This document shows, in pieces, positions 44,741-52,689 of a stretch of DNA of 64,000 bases. How positions within the stretch are numbered: the stretch's first letter is position 1; every line of letters begins with the position of its first letter. The notes under the pieces are model-generated. The model was not told the origin of the DNA, made no database searches, and saw nothing but the letters and a program-made list of their open reading frames with translations. Location: positions 1,116,001-1,180,000 of the forward strand of contig NZ_JACHXY010000001.1 in the NCBI RefSeq assembly GCF_014192415.1. The letters are read 5' to 3'. The stretch is from Microbacterium proteolyticum. GTDB taxonomy: Bacteria; Actinomycetota; Actinomycetes; Actinomycetales; Microbacteriaceae. The position numbers and the translations under genes were made by a program.

Positions 44741-44803
44741 GCCGAGTGTCCAAGACACGCCGCCCCCGCCCCACGCACCCGGCGTGTCCTGGACACTCGA
44801 CGG
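44741..44803. repeat. GTGTC-type double palindrome, copy 3
   Basis: The 63-bp element lies in the divergent gap between the flavoprotein and the M20 gene. The left end is GCCGAGTGTCCAAGACACGC (GTGTC-CAA-GACAC) and the right end is GGCGTGTCCTGGACACTCGA (GTGTC-CTG-GACAC), inverted to each other. Confidence 0.8.
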
Positions 44804-44840
44804 GCGGGGTGGGCGCCGGCCGCGTGTCGACGGGGCTGAG

Positions 44841-44846
44841 TAGGCT
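44841..44846 (+). promoter_or_regulatory. -10 element (TAGGCT) of leaderless M20 gene
   Basis: TAGGCT ends six bases before the ATG at 44853. Confidence 0.5.
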
Positions 44847-44852
44847 CGACCC

Positions 44853-46067
44853 ATGAGCGTCGACCTCGAGAGCCTGTACACCGACCTGCACGCCCACCCG
44901 GAGCTGTCGTTCCAGGAAACGCGCACGGCCGGGGTCATCGCCCGGCACCTGGCCGAGCTGGGGCTCCCCGTCGAAGAGGGTGTCGGTCGTACGGGCGTGG
45001 TCACCCGGATCGACAACGGCGAGGGTCCCGTCGTGTGGCTGCGCGCCGACATGGACGGCCTCCCCGTCGAAGAGCAGACCGGCCTCGCCTACGCCAGCAC
45101 CGCGCGCGGCACCGATCCCGCCGGCAACGCGGTGCCCGTCATGCACGCGTGCGGTCATGACATGCACGTGACCGCCCTCATCGGCGCGCTCGAGCGCCTC
45201 GTCGCGACGCGCGAACAGTGGTCGGGCACGATCGTGGCCGTGTTCCAGCCCGCGGAGGAGTACGGCGCGGGCTCGCAGGCGATGATCGCCGACGGCGTGC
45301 TCACCCGCTACCCGACGCCCGACATCGTGCTCGGCCAGCACGTCACGCCGCTTCCCGCCGGTGTCATCGGCGTGCGCCCGGGCACCCAGATGGCGGCATC
45401 CGACGGGCTCACCGTCGTACTGCACGGCCGGGGCGGCCACGGCTCGCGCCCGCACTCGACCATCGACCCCGTCGTCATGGCCGCGGCCACCGTCATGCGC
45501 CTGCAGACCGTCGTCTCGCGAGAGGTCGACCCGCGCGATGTCGCCGTCGTCACCGTCGGCTCCATCCACGCGGGGTTGAAGAACAACATCATCCCGGCCG
45601 AGGCGAAGCTCGAGCTCAGCCTGCGCTACCCCGACGATGCCGCGCGCAGCCGCGTGATGACCAAGGTCGAGCGCATCATCCGAGCGGAGGCTGCGGCATC
45701 CGGAGCCGAGCAGGAACCCACGATCAGCACCGATCACACCCTGCCGCCGACGATCAACGACCCGGATGCCACCGCCCGTCTGACCACGGCGTTCCGGCGC
45801 TCGTTCGGTGAGGCCTCGGTCGTCGACCCGGGCATGTTCACCGGCAGCGAGGACGTGTCGTGGTTCGCCCGCGAGTCGGGCGCTCCGCTGGTGTTCTGGT
45901 TCTGGGGCGGCGTGGACCCGCAGGCGTTCGCGGATGCCATGGCCGCCGGCACGATGGAGCGTGACATCCCGACGAACCACTCGCCGTTCTTCGCGCCCGT
46001 CATGCAGCCGACCATCGACCGGGGGGTCGAGAACCTCGTCGTGGCCGCGCGGGAGTTCCTCGGCTGA
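44853..46067 (+). CDS. M20 family amidohydrolase (hippurate/IAA-amino-acid hydrolase type)
   Basis: The 404-residue protein has the M20D subfamily motifs DLHAHPELSFQETRTA at the start, WLRADMDGLPVEEQTGL, MHACGHDMHVTALIGA (metal Cys/His cluster) and FQPAEEYGAGSQAMI (catalytic Glu pair). The GRGGHGSRPHSTIDPV dimer-domain segment follows. These enzymes deacylate N-acyl amino acids, but the actual substrate is unknown. It is a single-gene leaderless unit convergent with the first HisD-like gene. Confidence 0.87.
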   Translation: MSVDLESLYTDLHAHPELSFQETRTAGVIARHLAELGLPVEEGVGRTGVVTRIDNGEGPVVWLRADMDGLPVEEQTGLAYASTARGTDPAGNAVPVMHACGHDMHVTALIGALERLVATREQWSGTIVAVFQPAEEYGAGSQAMIADGVLTRYPTPDIVLGQHVTPLPAGVIGVRPGTQMAASDGLTVVLHGRGGHGSRPHSTIDPVVMAAATVMRLQTVVSREVDPRDVAVVTVGSIHAGLKNNIIPAEAKLELSLRYPDDAARSRVMTKVERIIRAEAAASGAEQEPTISTDHTLPPTINDPDATARLTTAFRRSFGEASVVDPGMFTGSEDVSWFARESGAPLVFWFWGGVDPQAFADAMAAGTMERDIPTNHSPFFAPVMQPTIDRGVENLVVAAREFLG

Positions 46068-46079
46068 TCCGCCGCGTCC

Positions 46080-46125
46080 CGCTGACGCGTCAGGCCCCCG
46101 CCGGGGCGCCGCAGACACGTCAGCG
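46080..46125. terminator. Bidirectional terminator-like hairpin
   Basis: CGCTGACGCGTC (46080-46091) pairs with GACACGTCAGCG (46114-46125), 11 of 12 as Watson-Crick and one G-U, around a GC-rich loop. It lies between the convergent M20 and HisD-like genes. Confidence 0.55.
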
Positions 46126-46136
46126 GAGCGCGAGCC

Positions 46137-47459
46137 TCAGTCCTGCGCGTAGGTGGCGAGGCGCATGGTCGCGGTCGCGCTGTGGGCCGCCATCCCCTCG
46201 GAGTCGGAGATCGTCTGCACGGCCTCCGCGAGGGCGGGCGTCGCCGCGCGGCCGATGCGCTGATATGTCAGCGGCTTCACGAAGCGCGACACCGACAGGC
46301 CCGCGCTGTGCTTGGCGCCTCCCGCGGTGGGGAGCACGTGATTCGTGCCCGCCATGCCCTTGTCGGAGTAGGCGACCGTGCTCCAGGTGCCGAGGAACAG
46401 GGAGCCGTAGTTGCGCAGGTTGTCGTGGTACCAGTCGTCGTCGGTGGTGATGACCTCGAGGTGCTCGGGGGCGAGATCGTCCATCAGGGCCACGGCGACA
46501 TCGCGGTCCGCGGCGACCGTCACCGTGCCGTAGTCGCGCCACGCGGGTCCCGCGATGGGTTCCGTGGCGAGCGTTTCGAGCTGCCGTTCGACGGCCGACA
46601 TCACGGCGCGACCGTGCTCTTCCGAGGTGGTCACCAGCGCCGCGGGCGAGTTCGGGCCGTGCTCGGCCTGGCCGAGCAGATCGGCCGCCACGATCTCGGG
46701 ATCGGCACTGTCGTCCGAGAGGACAGCGACCTCGGACGGCCCGGCCAGGAGGTCGATGGCGACCGTTCCGAAGAGCTGGCGCTTGGCCTCGGCCACGAAG
46801 GCGTTGCCCGCACCCACGAGCATGTCGACCGGCAGGTCGCCCAACAGCCCGTAGGCCATCGCCGCGAGGGCCTGGACGCCGCCGAGGACGAACACGCGGT
46901 CGACGCCCGAGAGATGAGCGGCGTACACGACCGCGTCGTTCGCGCCCCCGTCGGGCTGCGGCGGCGTGCAGGCGATGACGGTGGGCACACCCGCCGCCTT
47001 CGCGACGCCGACCGTCATGAACGCACTGGCGGTCAGGGGGAAGCGGCCCGCCGGAAGGTAGGCGCCGACGCGGGAGACGGGCACGTAGCGCACCCCCGTC
47101 GTCAGACCCGGCACGAGTTCGGTCTCGAAGTCGTGCAGGCGGCCCCGCTGCTCGGCGGCGAAGGCCTTCGTCCGCTCCGACCCCAGCTCGATCGCGGCGC
47201 GGAGGTCGGGGGCGAGACGGTCGCCGCTCGAGGCGATCTGCGCGCTCGTCAACTCGATGTCGCCGCCCGCGTACCGGTCGAGGGAACGCGCGTAGTCGAG
47301 CACCGCGTCGAGACCGCGACGCTGGATGTCGCCGAGCATCTTCGACACCGTCTCGATGACGGCCGGATCGCGCTGGGCGGCGGGCGCGTCGACCAGCGGC
47401 GTCTTGAGGTGGCGGAAGGAACCGTCGAGGCGCTCGAGGAGCGCGGGCGTGAACTGCAT
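46137..47459 (-). CDS. Histidinol dehydrogenase-like alcohol dehydrogenase (paralogue 1)
   Basis: The 440-residue protein is full-length for the HisD fold. It has the NAD-binding AGAYLPAGRFPLTASA and VGAGNAFVAEAKRQLFG, zinc-ligand segment LLGQAEHGPNSPAAL, and the catalytic Glu-His pair in LAPEHLEVI. GTNHVLPT is conserved. No other histidine gene is near, and a second paralogue lies at 52690, so it is probably a catabolic dehydrogenase such as the sulfopropanediol or sugar-acid type rather than biosynthetic HisD. It has its own leaderless promoter (TAGCGT, 47466-47471) facing a LysR gene. Confidence 0.82.
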   Translation of the reverse strand: MQFTPALLERLDGSFRHLKTPLVDAPAAQRDPAVIETVSKMLGDIQRRGLDAVLDYARSLDRYAGGDIELTSAQIASSGDRLAPDLRAAIELGSERTKAFAAEQRGRLHDFETELVPGLTTGVRYVPVSRVGAYLPAGRFPLTASAFMTVGVAKAAGVPTVIACTPPQPDGGANDAVVYAAHLSGVDRVFVLGGVQALAAMAYGLLGDLPVDMLVGAGNAFVAEAKRQLFGTVAIDLLAGPSEVAVLSDDSADPEIVAADLLGQAEHGPNSPAALVTTSEEHGRAVMSAVERQLETLATEPIAGPAWRDYGTVTVAADRDVAVALMDDLAPEHLEVITTDDDWYHDNLRNYGSLFLGTWSTVAYSDKGMAGTNHVLPTAGGAKHSAGLSVSRFVKPLTYQRIGRAATPALAEAVQTISDSEGMAAHSATATMRLATYAQD

Positions 47460-47500
47460 ACCGGAACGCTAGAAGATCGCGACGCCCCCCACAAGAACGA

Positions 47501-47518
47501 TGGATACGATGGAATCCA
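47501..47518. promoter_or_regulatory. LysR-type operator TGGAT-N8-ATCCA
   Basis: A perfect 5+5 inverted repeat with an 8-bp spacer lies in the 78-bp divergent gap between the HisD-like and LysR genes, about 30 bp from each -10 element. Position and form fit a LysR recognition site. Confidence 0.55.
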
Positions 47519-47537
47519 CAGGGTTTACCATTGGCTT

Positions 47538-48464
47538 GTGACGATCACCCAACTTCGCGCCTTCCTGGCCGCGCTCGAGAAGGGGTCGTTCACCGCCGCG
47601 GCCGTCGACCTCGACACGACGCAGGCATCCGTCTCGGAGCTGGTGGCCCGTCTGGAGCGCGAACTCGGCGTCATGCTCTTCCAGCGCGGGGGCCGCCGCC
47701 TCGTGGCGACCGAGTCGGCCCTCGCCCTGCGCGCGCACGCCGAGCGGGCGGTGGGCGCGATACACAACGGCATCGAGACCATGCGCGCGCTCACCGCGCT
47801 CGAGGCCGGCACCTGCACGTTCGGGGTCCTGCGCAACGCCGCCTACTACGACCTGTCGGAGCTGCTGCAGCGCTTCCACGAACGGCATCCCGGTGTCCGC
47901 GTGCGTCTCGTCGGGATCAACTCCGCCCTCGTCGCCCGCTCGATCGCCGCGGGAGAGGTCGAGGCCGGACTCCTCGTCCTCCCCGTCGACGAGACCGGCC
48001 TGTCGATCACCCCCCTCTTCCGCGACGAGGTGGTCTTCGCCTCCGCCCGGGCCGACGCCCCCACGGCGCCCGTCGAACTGGCCGAGGTCGCGGCGGCGAA
48101 GCTCGTGCTCTACGACGCCTACGCGGGCTGGGACGACCCCACGCGCCGCCAGCTGCGCGAGAGGGCGCGCGCGCAGGGGCACTCCGTGGAACCGGCGATC
48201 GAGGTCGAGAACGTCGAGACGGCGCTGGGCCTGGTGGCATCCGGAACGGCGGACACCATCGTGTCGCGGTCGATCGCCGAGTCGCCGGCCTTCCCCGCGC
48301 AGATCCGGGTCGTCCCGTTCGCGGAACCGCTGTACGACACCATCGCCCTCGCCCGTCGGGAGGGCGCCGACCTCTCCCCCGCGGCGCGGCGCCTGGCCGG
48401 CATGGCGCAGCAGATGCTGCGAGCGCGGATGACCCGGCATCCGGGACGCGTAGCCCCCCAATGA
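47538..48464 (+). CDS. LysR-family transcriptional regulator
   Basis: The 308-residue protein has the N-terminal HTH (ITQLRAFLAALEKGSFTAAAVDLDTTQASVSELVARLE) and a two-lobed effector domain. The GTG start lies six bases after TACCAT, a leaderless arrangement. It is divergent from the first HisD-like dehydrogenase with a palindrome between them, the usual layout for a regulator and its target. The effector is unknown. Confidence 0.88.
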   Translation: MTITQLRAFLAALEKGSFTAAAVDLDTTQASVSELVARLERELGVMLFQRGGRRLVATESALALRAHAERAVGAIHNGIETMRALTALEAGTCTFGVLRNAAYYDLSELLQRFHERHPGVRVRLVGINSALVARSIAAGEVEAGLLVLPVDETGLSITPLFRDEVVFASARADAPTAPVELAEVAAAKLVLYDAYAGWDDPTRRQLRERARAQGHSVEPAIEVENVETALGLVASGTADTIVSRSIAESPAFPAQIRVVPFAEPLYDTIALARREGADLSPAARRLAGMAQQMLRARMTRHPGRVAPQ

Positions 48465-48483
48465 GCCACGCACCCCGGAGGGG

Positions 48484-49299
48484 TCAGGCGTAGAGGTCGG
48501 GACGACGGTCGCGGAAGAGGTCGTTGTACGGGGGCAGGGACTTGTCGAAGGGATGCCGCAGCCGCAGCGTCGCGACGACCAGACCCGCCCCACCGGAGGC
48601 CGCCGCGGCGATCCACCCGTCGTCGTCGATGATCGCCGTCCCCCCGGTCCACGCCACACCGCGCTCGGATCCGTGCCGGTCGGCGATCACCGTGGCGAGG
48701 CGGGAGGAGCGCGCCGCAGCCATCGCCTGGATCGTCTCCGGTGCCCGCTCCCCCGCCGGTCGATCCACGAGCGGCCAGTTGACGGGAAGGGCCAGCACCT
48801 CGGCGCCGGCGAGCGCGAGTCGGCGGGGCACCTCGGGGAATTCGTTGTCGTAGCAGATCGCGACGCCGAGGCGACCCACGGGGGTGTCGAAGATCGCCCC
48901 GGCCGCATCGCCGGGCGCGAAGAAGCGGGACTCCTCGCCCCACAGGTGCGACTTGCGGTAGTCGCCGAGGCGGCCGGAGCGCGCGAGCACCGCGGCGCTG
49001 TTGTAGACGCGATCCCCCGCGTCCTCCGAGTACCCGACGACGGCGACGACGCCCTCCGGGAGATCGGCGCTGATCGCCTCCCACCGGGGATCGTCGCGCC
49101 GGAGTGCGGCTGCGCGGGCCTCCGCCTCGTCGGCGAAGACGTAGCCGCTGGTGGCCAGCTCGGGCGCCACGACGAGCTGCGCGCCGGCTGCCACGGCCTC
49201 GGCGACCGCGGCCCGCACCGCGCCGATGTTCGCCGCGACCTCCCCCACGTCGATGCGGGGGGAGGTCGCGGCGACCGTGAGCTCGCGCTCGCCGATCAG
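48484..49299 (-). CDS. Carbon-nitrogen hydrolase (nitrilase superfamily)
   Basis: The 271-residue protein has the complete Glu-Lys-Cys triad: E47 in VVAPELATSGY, K116 in DYRKSHLWGEE and C149 in VAICYDNEFPE. It probably hydrolyses an amide or N-carbamoyl compound. No ATG, GTG or TTG lies in frame near the expected start. The first strand ELTVAA is reached only from a CTG at 49299, four bases after GGAGG and overlapping the bicupin stop (CTGA). I infer initiation at this CTG, or at the next codon ATC. Confidence 0.8.
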   Translation of the reverse strand: MIGERELTVAATSPRIDVGEVAANIGAVRAAVAEAVAAGAQLVVAPELATSGYVFADEAEARAAALRRDDPRWEAISADLPEGVVAVVGYSEDAGDRVYNSAAVLARSGRLGDYRKSHLWGEESRFFAPGDAAGAIFDTPVGRLGVAICYDNEFPEVPRRLALAGAEVLALPVNWPLVDRPAGERAPETIQAMAAARSSRLATVIADRHGSERGVAWTGGTAIIDDDGWIAAAASGGAGLVVATLRLRHPFDKSLPPYNDLFRDRRPDLYA

Positions 49300-50462
49300 T
49301 CGTCCTCCGTCGCCGTCACCATCACGCCCACCGGCGCGAGGTAGCCGTTGGGGTCGAGCATCCAGTCGGCGTCGCGGGCGGCGTCGACGACCTCGGGGGC
49401 CCACTCCAGATAGACGCGGTCGTCGCCGGAGTTGATGACGAGGAGTTCGCCCGCGCCCGCCTCGCCACCGTCGATGCAGCGGAACGCGCGCCACGCGCCG
49501 GCCGGCACCGAGAACGAGTCGGACGGGTCGAGTTCGACCGTGGTGGAGGGGTCGCCGTTGAGGGTGACCGCCCACCGGCCGCTCTTGACCAGCACCGCCT
49601 GGTTCTTGTCGTGGCGGTGACGGAGCAGTCCCTCGTCGGCCGCGGCGCGCACCCACGCCATGTTGAACGAGTGCGGCTCGTGGATGCGGGGAACCTGACG
49701 GCGGTCCTCGGTCATGCCGTAACCGATCGCGAGGCTCAGCTCGGCGGCCCCGCCGGGCAGGCTTGCGCAGAGGAGTGCGTTGTCGCTGTACACGCGGTCA
49801 CCCGGCTGGATCACGCGCTCGCGCATCTGCTCGACGGTGAACGGCGTGAGCGCGTCGATGTAGCGCTGCTGAATGGGCTTGATGAGGGCGACGTCGTTCG
49901 GCAGCTCATCGCCCGCGACGGTGTCGATCAGCTGGTTGTCGGCCGTGAGGTGCAGACCGTACGACTCCGCCTCCTTCAGCACAGACGGCCCCCAGATGAT
50001 GCCCCCGGTCACATCGCGTCCGAGGACGGTCCACAGGATGCCGTCGTCGGGGCCCTCGTTGGTGAATCCGCGGAAGATCCACGTGGGGATCGAGATGATG
50101 TCGCCGTCGGTGCTGACGTACTCGCCCTGCTTGCCGTCGATCCCCCAGCGCAGGCGGAACTCGCCTCCCAGATTGACGAAGACCTCGGCGGTGAAGTGGA
50201 GGTGGAGGTTGTTCGAGATCCCGTTCGGCATGCCGGCGGCGCCGGTGTTGAAGCCGTGCTCCTCGGTCAGGTTGATGACCTGGCCGGCGTTCTGCGAGAC
50301 CCCTCCGCCGATGAACGCGTAGTTCTGCTTGCGGTCGGAGCCGGGGGTACGGCAGTCGATGAAGGCGGCGTTGTGCGGCGCCCAGTCGCTCTTGCGGATG
50401 GTGCGCCGTTCGATCTCGGCCCCGTCGACGACGGCGTCGTGGCTCAGGTGGTCCGTGCTCAT
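49296..50462 (-). CDS. Bicupin protein of unknown substrate
   Basis: The 388-residue protein has two cupin-type domains. The first, near 75-125, has NNLHLHFTAEVFVNLGGEF, and the second, near 285-310, has GLLRHRHDKNQAVLVKSGRWAVTL; both contain HxH metal ligands. A domain linker contains VLGRDVTGGIIWG. Such proteins include ring-cleaving dioxygenases of the gentisate type and sugar isomerases; I cannot choose between them. It lies between the NTF2-like and nitrilase genes in one reverse operon. Confidence 0.7.
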   Translation of the reverse strand: MSTDHLSHDAVVDGAEIERRTIRKSDWAPHNAAFIDCRTPGSDRKQNYAFIGGGVSQNAGQVINLTEEHGFNTGAAGMPNGISNNLHLHFTAEVFVNLGGEFRLRWGIDGKQGEYVSTDGDIISIPTWIFRGFTNEGPDDGILWTVLGRDVTGGIIWGPSVLKEAESYGLHLTADNQLIDTVAGDELPNDVALIKPIQQRYIDALTPFTVEQMRERVIQPGDRVYSDNALLCASLPGGAAELSLAIGYGMTEDRRQVPRIHEPHSFNMAWVRAAADEGLLRHRHDKNQAVLVKSGRWAVTLNGDPSTTVELDPSDSFSVPAGAWRAFRCIDGGEAGAGELLVINSGDDRVYLEWAPEVVDAARDADWMLDPNGYLAPVGVMVTATEDD

Positions 50463-50482
50463 TTTTCTCTTCCTTCGTTCGT

Positions 50483-51463
50483 TCAGTAGATGTTTCCCAG
50501 GACGACGGGCTCGTCGCCCCGCATTCCGGCGATCTGCGCGCGCAGCGCGATGTCGTCCCACAGCCGCACCTCTTTGACAAGGGAGCCCTGGTGGAAGGTG
50601 AACTGCGAGATGCCCAGCACGTCGACGGGGCGGCCCGTGAGGGGGCCGTAGTTCGCGACGCCGTTGTAGTCGCCGACGAACTTCCACGTCACCGCCACCC
50701 GCAGGCCCGCGTAGCGCACGTCGTAGTTGGTCTGGATGTCGCGGATCTCGAAACGTCCCGCCGGGAACGACTCCAGGAAGCGGAGCAGGGCACGGCGGTA
50801 GCCCTCGGGGCGGATGACGAGGCGGTTGCCCACCGTGAGAAGGACGAGGTCGCGGTGGAAATAGCTCTCGACCTTCTGCAGGTCGCGGTCGTTCCACACC
50901 GTCTCGATCATCTCGACGACGCGTTCCACCTCGGAGCGGTACTCGTCGGGGCGGGGACCAGAGTCGCCGACGGCGATGGGGTCGGCCGGAGCCGGTTCGG
51001 TCCAGGTGCCGGTGTATCCGCGGAACGCCTGAGCCCGCGCCAGTTCGTCGAGGTCGCTCTGCAGCACGAGTGCCCCGGCGAGGGTGTCGCGCACGACCCA
51101 CTCCTCGACCATGCGGCCGCGCCGGTAGAGACAGTTGGCGATGGTGCGGCTGTACTCCGATGACTGCAGGTGTCCCGAGAGCACGAGGTGCGAGCTGAGG
51201 AAGGCATCGTCACCGCGGGCCTCCCAGATGACGTCCTCGGCCTGCCCGGTGCGGTCGGGGGTCGCGGAGATGCGCATCAGCGTGCCCTCGATGACCTCGT
51301 CGCGGGTCGTCGAGGTTCCGTACGCGCCGTGGACGATCGAGTCGGGCTCGTAGTTGTCGCGGATGAAGCTGATCGACCGATCCACCCAGATCAGATCCGT
51401 CACCTCGCGGATGAAGTCGTCGGGATCCGCGTACGGCTGGTAGGCGACCGGGTCGAGAGGCAC
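50483..51463 (-). CDS. Protein with two NTF2-like (SnoaL) domains
   Basis: The 326-residue protein contains two alpha+beta NTF2/SnoaL-like halves: about 15-145 (FIRDNYEPDSIVHGAYGT, DDAFLSSHLVLSG, YRRGRMVEEWVVRDTL) and about 180-320 (VWNDRDLQKVESYFHRD, VTWKFVGDYNG, GSLVKEVRLWDDIAL). Such folds act as cyclases, dehydratases or binding proteins. GTG 51463 is chosen for AAGGAG six bases upstream. It heads the operon with the bicupin and nitrilase, 60 bp downstream of a CGTATGCA operator. Confidence 0.68.
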   Translation of the reverse strand: MPLDPVAYQPYADPDDFIREVTDLIWVDRSISFIRDNYEPDSIVHGAYGTSTTRDEVIEGTLMRISATPDRTGQAEDVIWEARGDDAFLSSHLVLSGHLQSSEYSRTIANCLYRRGRMVEEWVVRDTLAGALVLQSDLDELARAQAFRGYTGTWTEPAPADPIAVGDSGPRPDEYRSEVERVVEMIETVWNDRDLQKVESYFHRDLVLLTVGNRLVIRPEGYRRALLRFLESFPAGRFEIRDIQTNYDVRYAGLRVAVTWKFVGDYNGVANYGPLTGRPVDVLGISQFTFHQGSLVKEVRLWDDIALRAQIAGMRGDEPVVLGNIY

Positions 51464-51519
51464 TCTGGGCTCCTTCGGGTTGCGGCGTCGCGAGGGACGC
51501 GCGGGGCGATGTCGGCAGT

Positions 51520-51533
51520 GTATGCGTATGCAC
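51520..51533. promoter_or_regulatory. LacI-regulon operator site 1
   Basis: GTATGCGTATGCAC shares the CGTATGCA core (51525-51532) with the two palindromes at 52635-52672 and the site at 59950. It lies upstream of the NTF2-like/bicupin/nitrilase operon. Confidence 0.55.
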
Positions 51534-51581
51534 AACACGGATGCAAGCATCACCCGCGAAGGGAGGAGGCCGGTTGTCGGC

Positions 51582-52580
51582 TCAGTGCGCGCGCGGTGCG
51601 CTCAACGTCCGCCGCTCGACGAACGTCGTCTCGAATTCGACGTGCGCGAACTCCTCGGGGCGCTCTTCGATGCGCTCGACCATGAGTCGGCCCGCCTCGC
51701 GGGCCATCTGCACGTAGTCGTACGCGATCGTGGACAGCTCCAGGATCGGCCAGGACGCCGGGGGCAGATCGTCGAATCCGATGATCGAGATGTCGTCGGG
51801 CACTGACGCGCCGGCCCGACGAGCCGCGTTCAATGCGCCGTATGCCATGACGTCGTTGCCGCAGAAGATGAGGGTCGGCGGATCGGGCAGGGCCAGCAGT
51901 TCAGCGGTCGCGGCGTCTCCGGCCGCCGTGTCGAACGGGCCGTGACGCACGACCCCGGCCTCCAGTGGGATGCCCCTCGCCGCCAGCGCCGCCCGGAGCG
52001 CCACTTCGCGGGAACGTCCCGTACTGGTGTTCTGCGGGCCGAGCACGGCCCCGATGAGTCGATGGCCGAGGGCGAGCGCGCGGTCGACGGCGACCTCGAA
52101 TCCCGCCGCGGGGGCGACGACCGTGGCATCCGCGTCGACCAGCGCCGCCGTGCGGTTGAAGTAGACGAACGGCAGTCCCCGGTCGCGCAGGCGAAGGGGC
52201 ACGACCGACTCCACCGTCGTGGTGGCCAGGATGACGCCGTCGAGGCCGTTGGCGATGAGGCGCTCCGCGACCGACTCGTCGGCCGTCTCGGTGTGAAGGA
52301 CCAACTGGTACCCGCAGGATTCGAGCTCGCGATGCAGGGGCGCGATGATGTGGGCGTAGAACTGGTTCTCGAGGTCGGTCACGAGCAGACCGATGCGTCG
52401 CGTCCGCCCGGACGACAGGGCGCGCCCCGCCTCGCTCGGAACGTAGCCGAGCAGCACGGCCGCGTCGCGGACGCGCTTCTTGGTCTCTTCCGACACGCGC
52501 GGGTCGTCGCGGAGGGCGCGCGACACGGTGGGCTGGGAGACGCCGGCCAGTCGAGCGACGTCTCTGCTCGTGACGGCCAT
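51582..52580 (-). CDS. LacI-family transcriptional regulator (island regulator)
   Basis: The 332-residue protein has the LacI HTH (TSRDVARLAGVSQPTVSRAL), hinge region GYVPSEAGRALSSGRTRRIGLLV and sugar-binding-type core ending IIGFDDLPPASWPILELSTI. It lies between the two catabolic operons of the island, divergent from the second HisD-like gene. Palindromes with CGTATGCA cores occur in front of both operons and before the ABC transporter, so it probably represses all three until an inducer binds. It appears to have GGGGGG as ribosome binding site. Confidence 0.9.
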   Translation of the reverse strand: MAVTSRDVARLAGVSQPTVSRALRDDPRVSEETKKRVRDAAVLLGYVPSEAGRALSSGRTRRIGLLVTDLENQFYAHIIAPLHRELESCGYQLVLHTETADESVAERLIANGLDGVILATTTVESVVPLRLRDRGLPFVYFNRTAALVDADATVVAPAAGFEVAVDRALALGHRLIGAVLGPQNTSTGRSREVALRAALAARGIPLEAGVVRHGPFDTAAGDAATAELLALPDPPTLIFCGNDVMAYGALNAARRAGASVPDDISIIGFDDLPPASWPILELSTIAYDYVQMAREAGRLMVERIEERPEEFAHVEFETTFVERRTLSAPRAH

Positions 52581-52627
52581 GGACCCCCCTGGCGATCGGG
52601 TGCTGAGGGTCGAAGTCTAGCGAAAGG

Positions 52628-52672
52628 TTGACCTCGTATGCATACGCAGTCATGATGAGAGCATACGTATGC
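52628..52672 (+). promoter_or_regulatory. Second HisD-like gene promoter with two LacI palindromes
   Basis: TTGACC (52628-52633) and CATGAT (52651-52656) form a 17-bp-spaced promoter. CGTATGCATACG (52635-52646) fills the spacer, and GCATACGTATGC (52661-52672) lies just downstream. Both 12-mers are perfect palindromes, so a bound LacI protein would block RNA polymerase. Confidence 0.7.
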
Positions 52673-52689
52673 AACCAAAGGAAGCGATG

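Noticed and set aside
46137..47459. Annotation as biosynthetic hisD
   Set aside because: No histidine genes are adjacent, a second paralogue lies nearby, and both sit next to catabolic regulators; called HisD-like instead.
46182..47537. Long upstream extension of the LysR frame through the HisD-like gene
   Set aside because: It is antisense to a conserved enzyme. The HTH begins directly at the GTG 47538, which has a leaderless -10 element.
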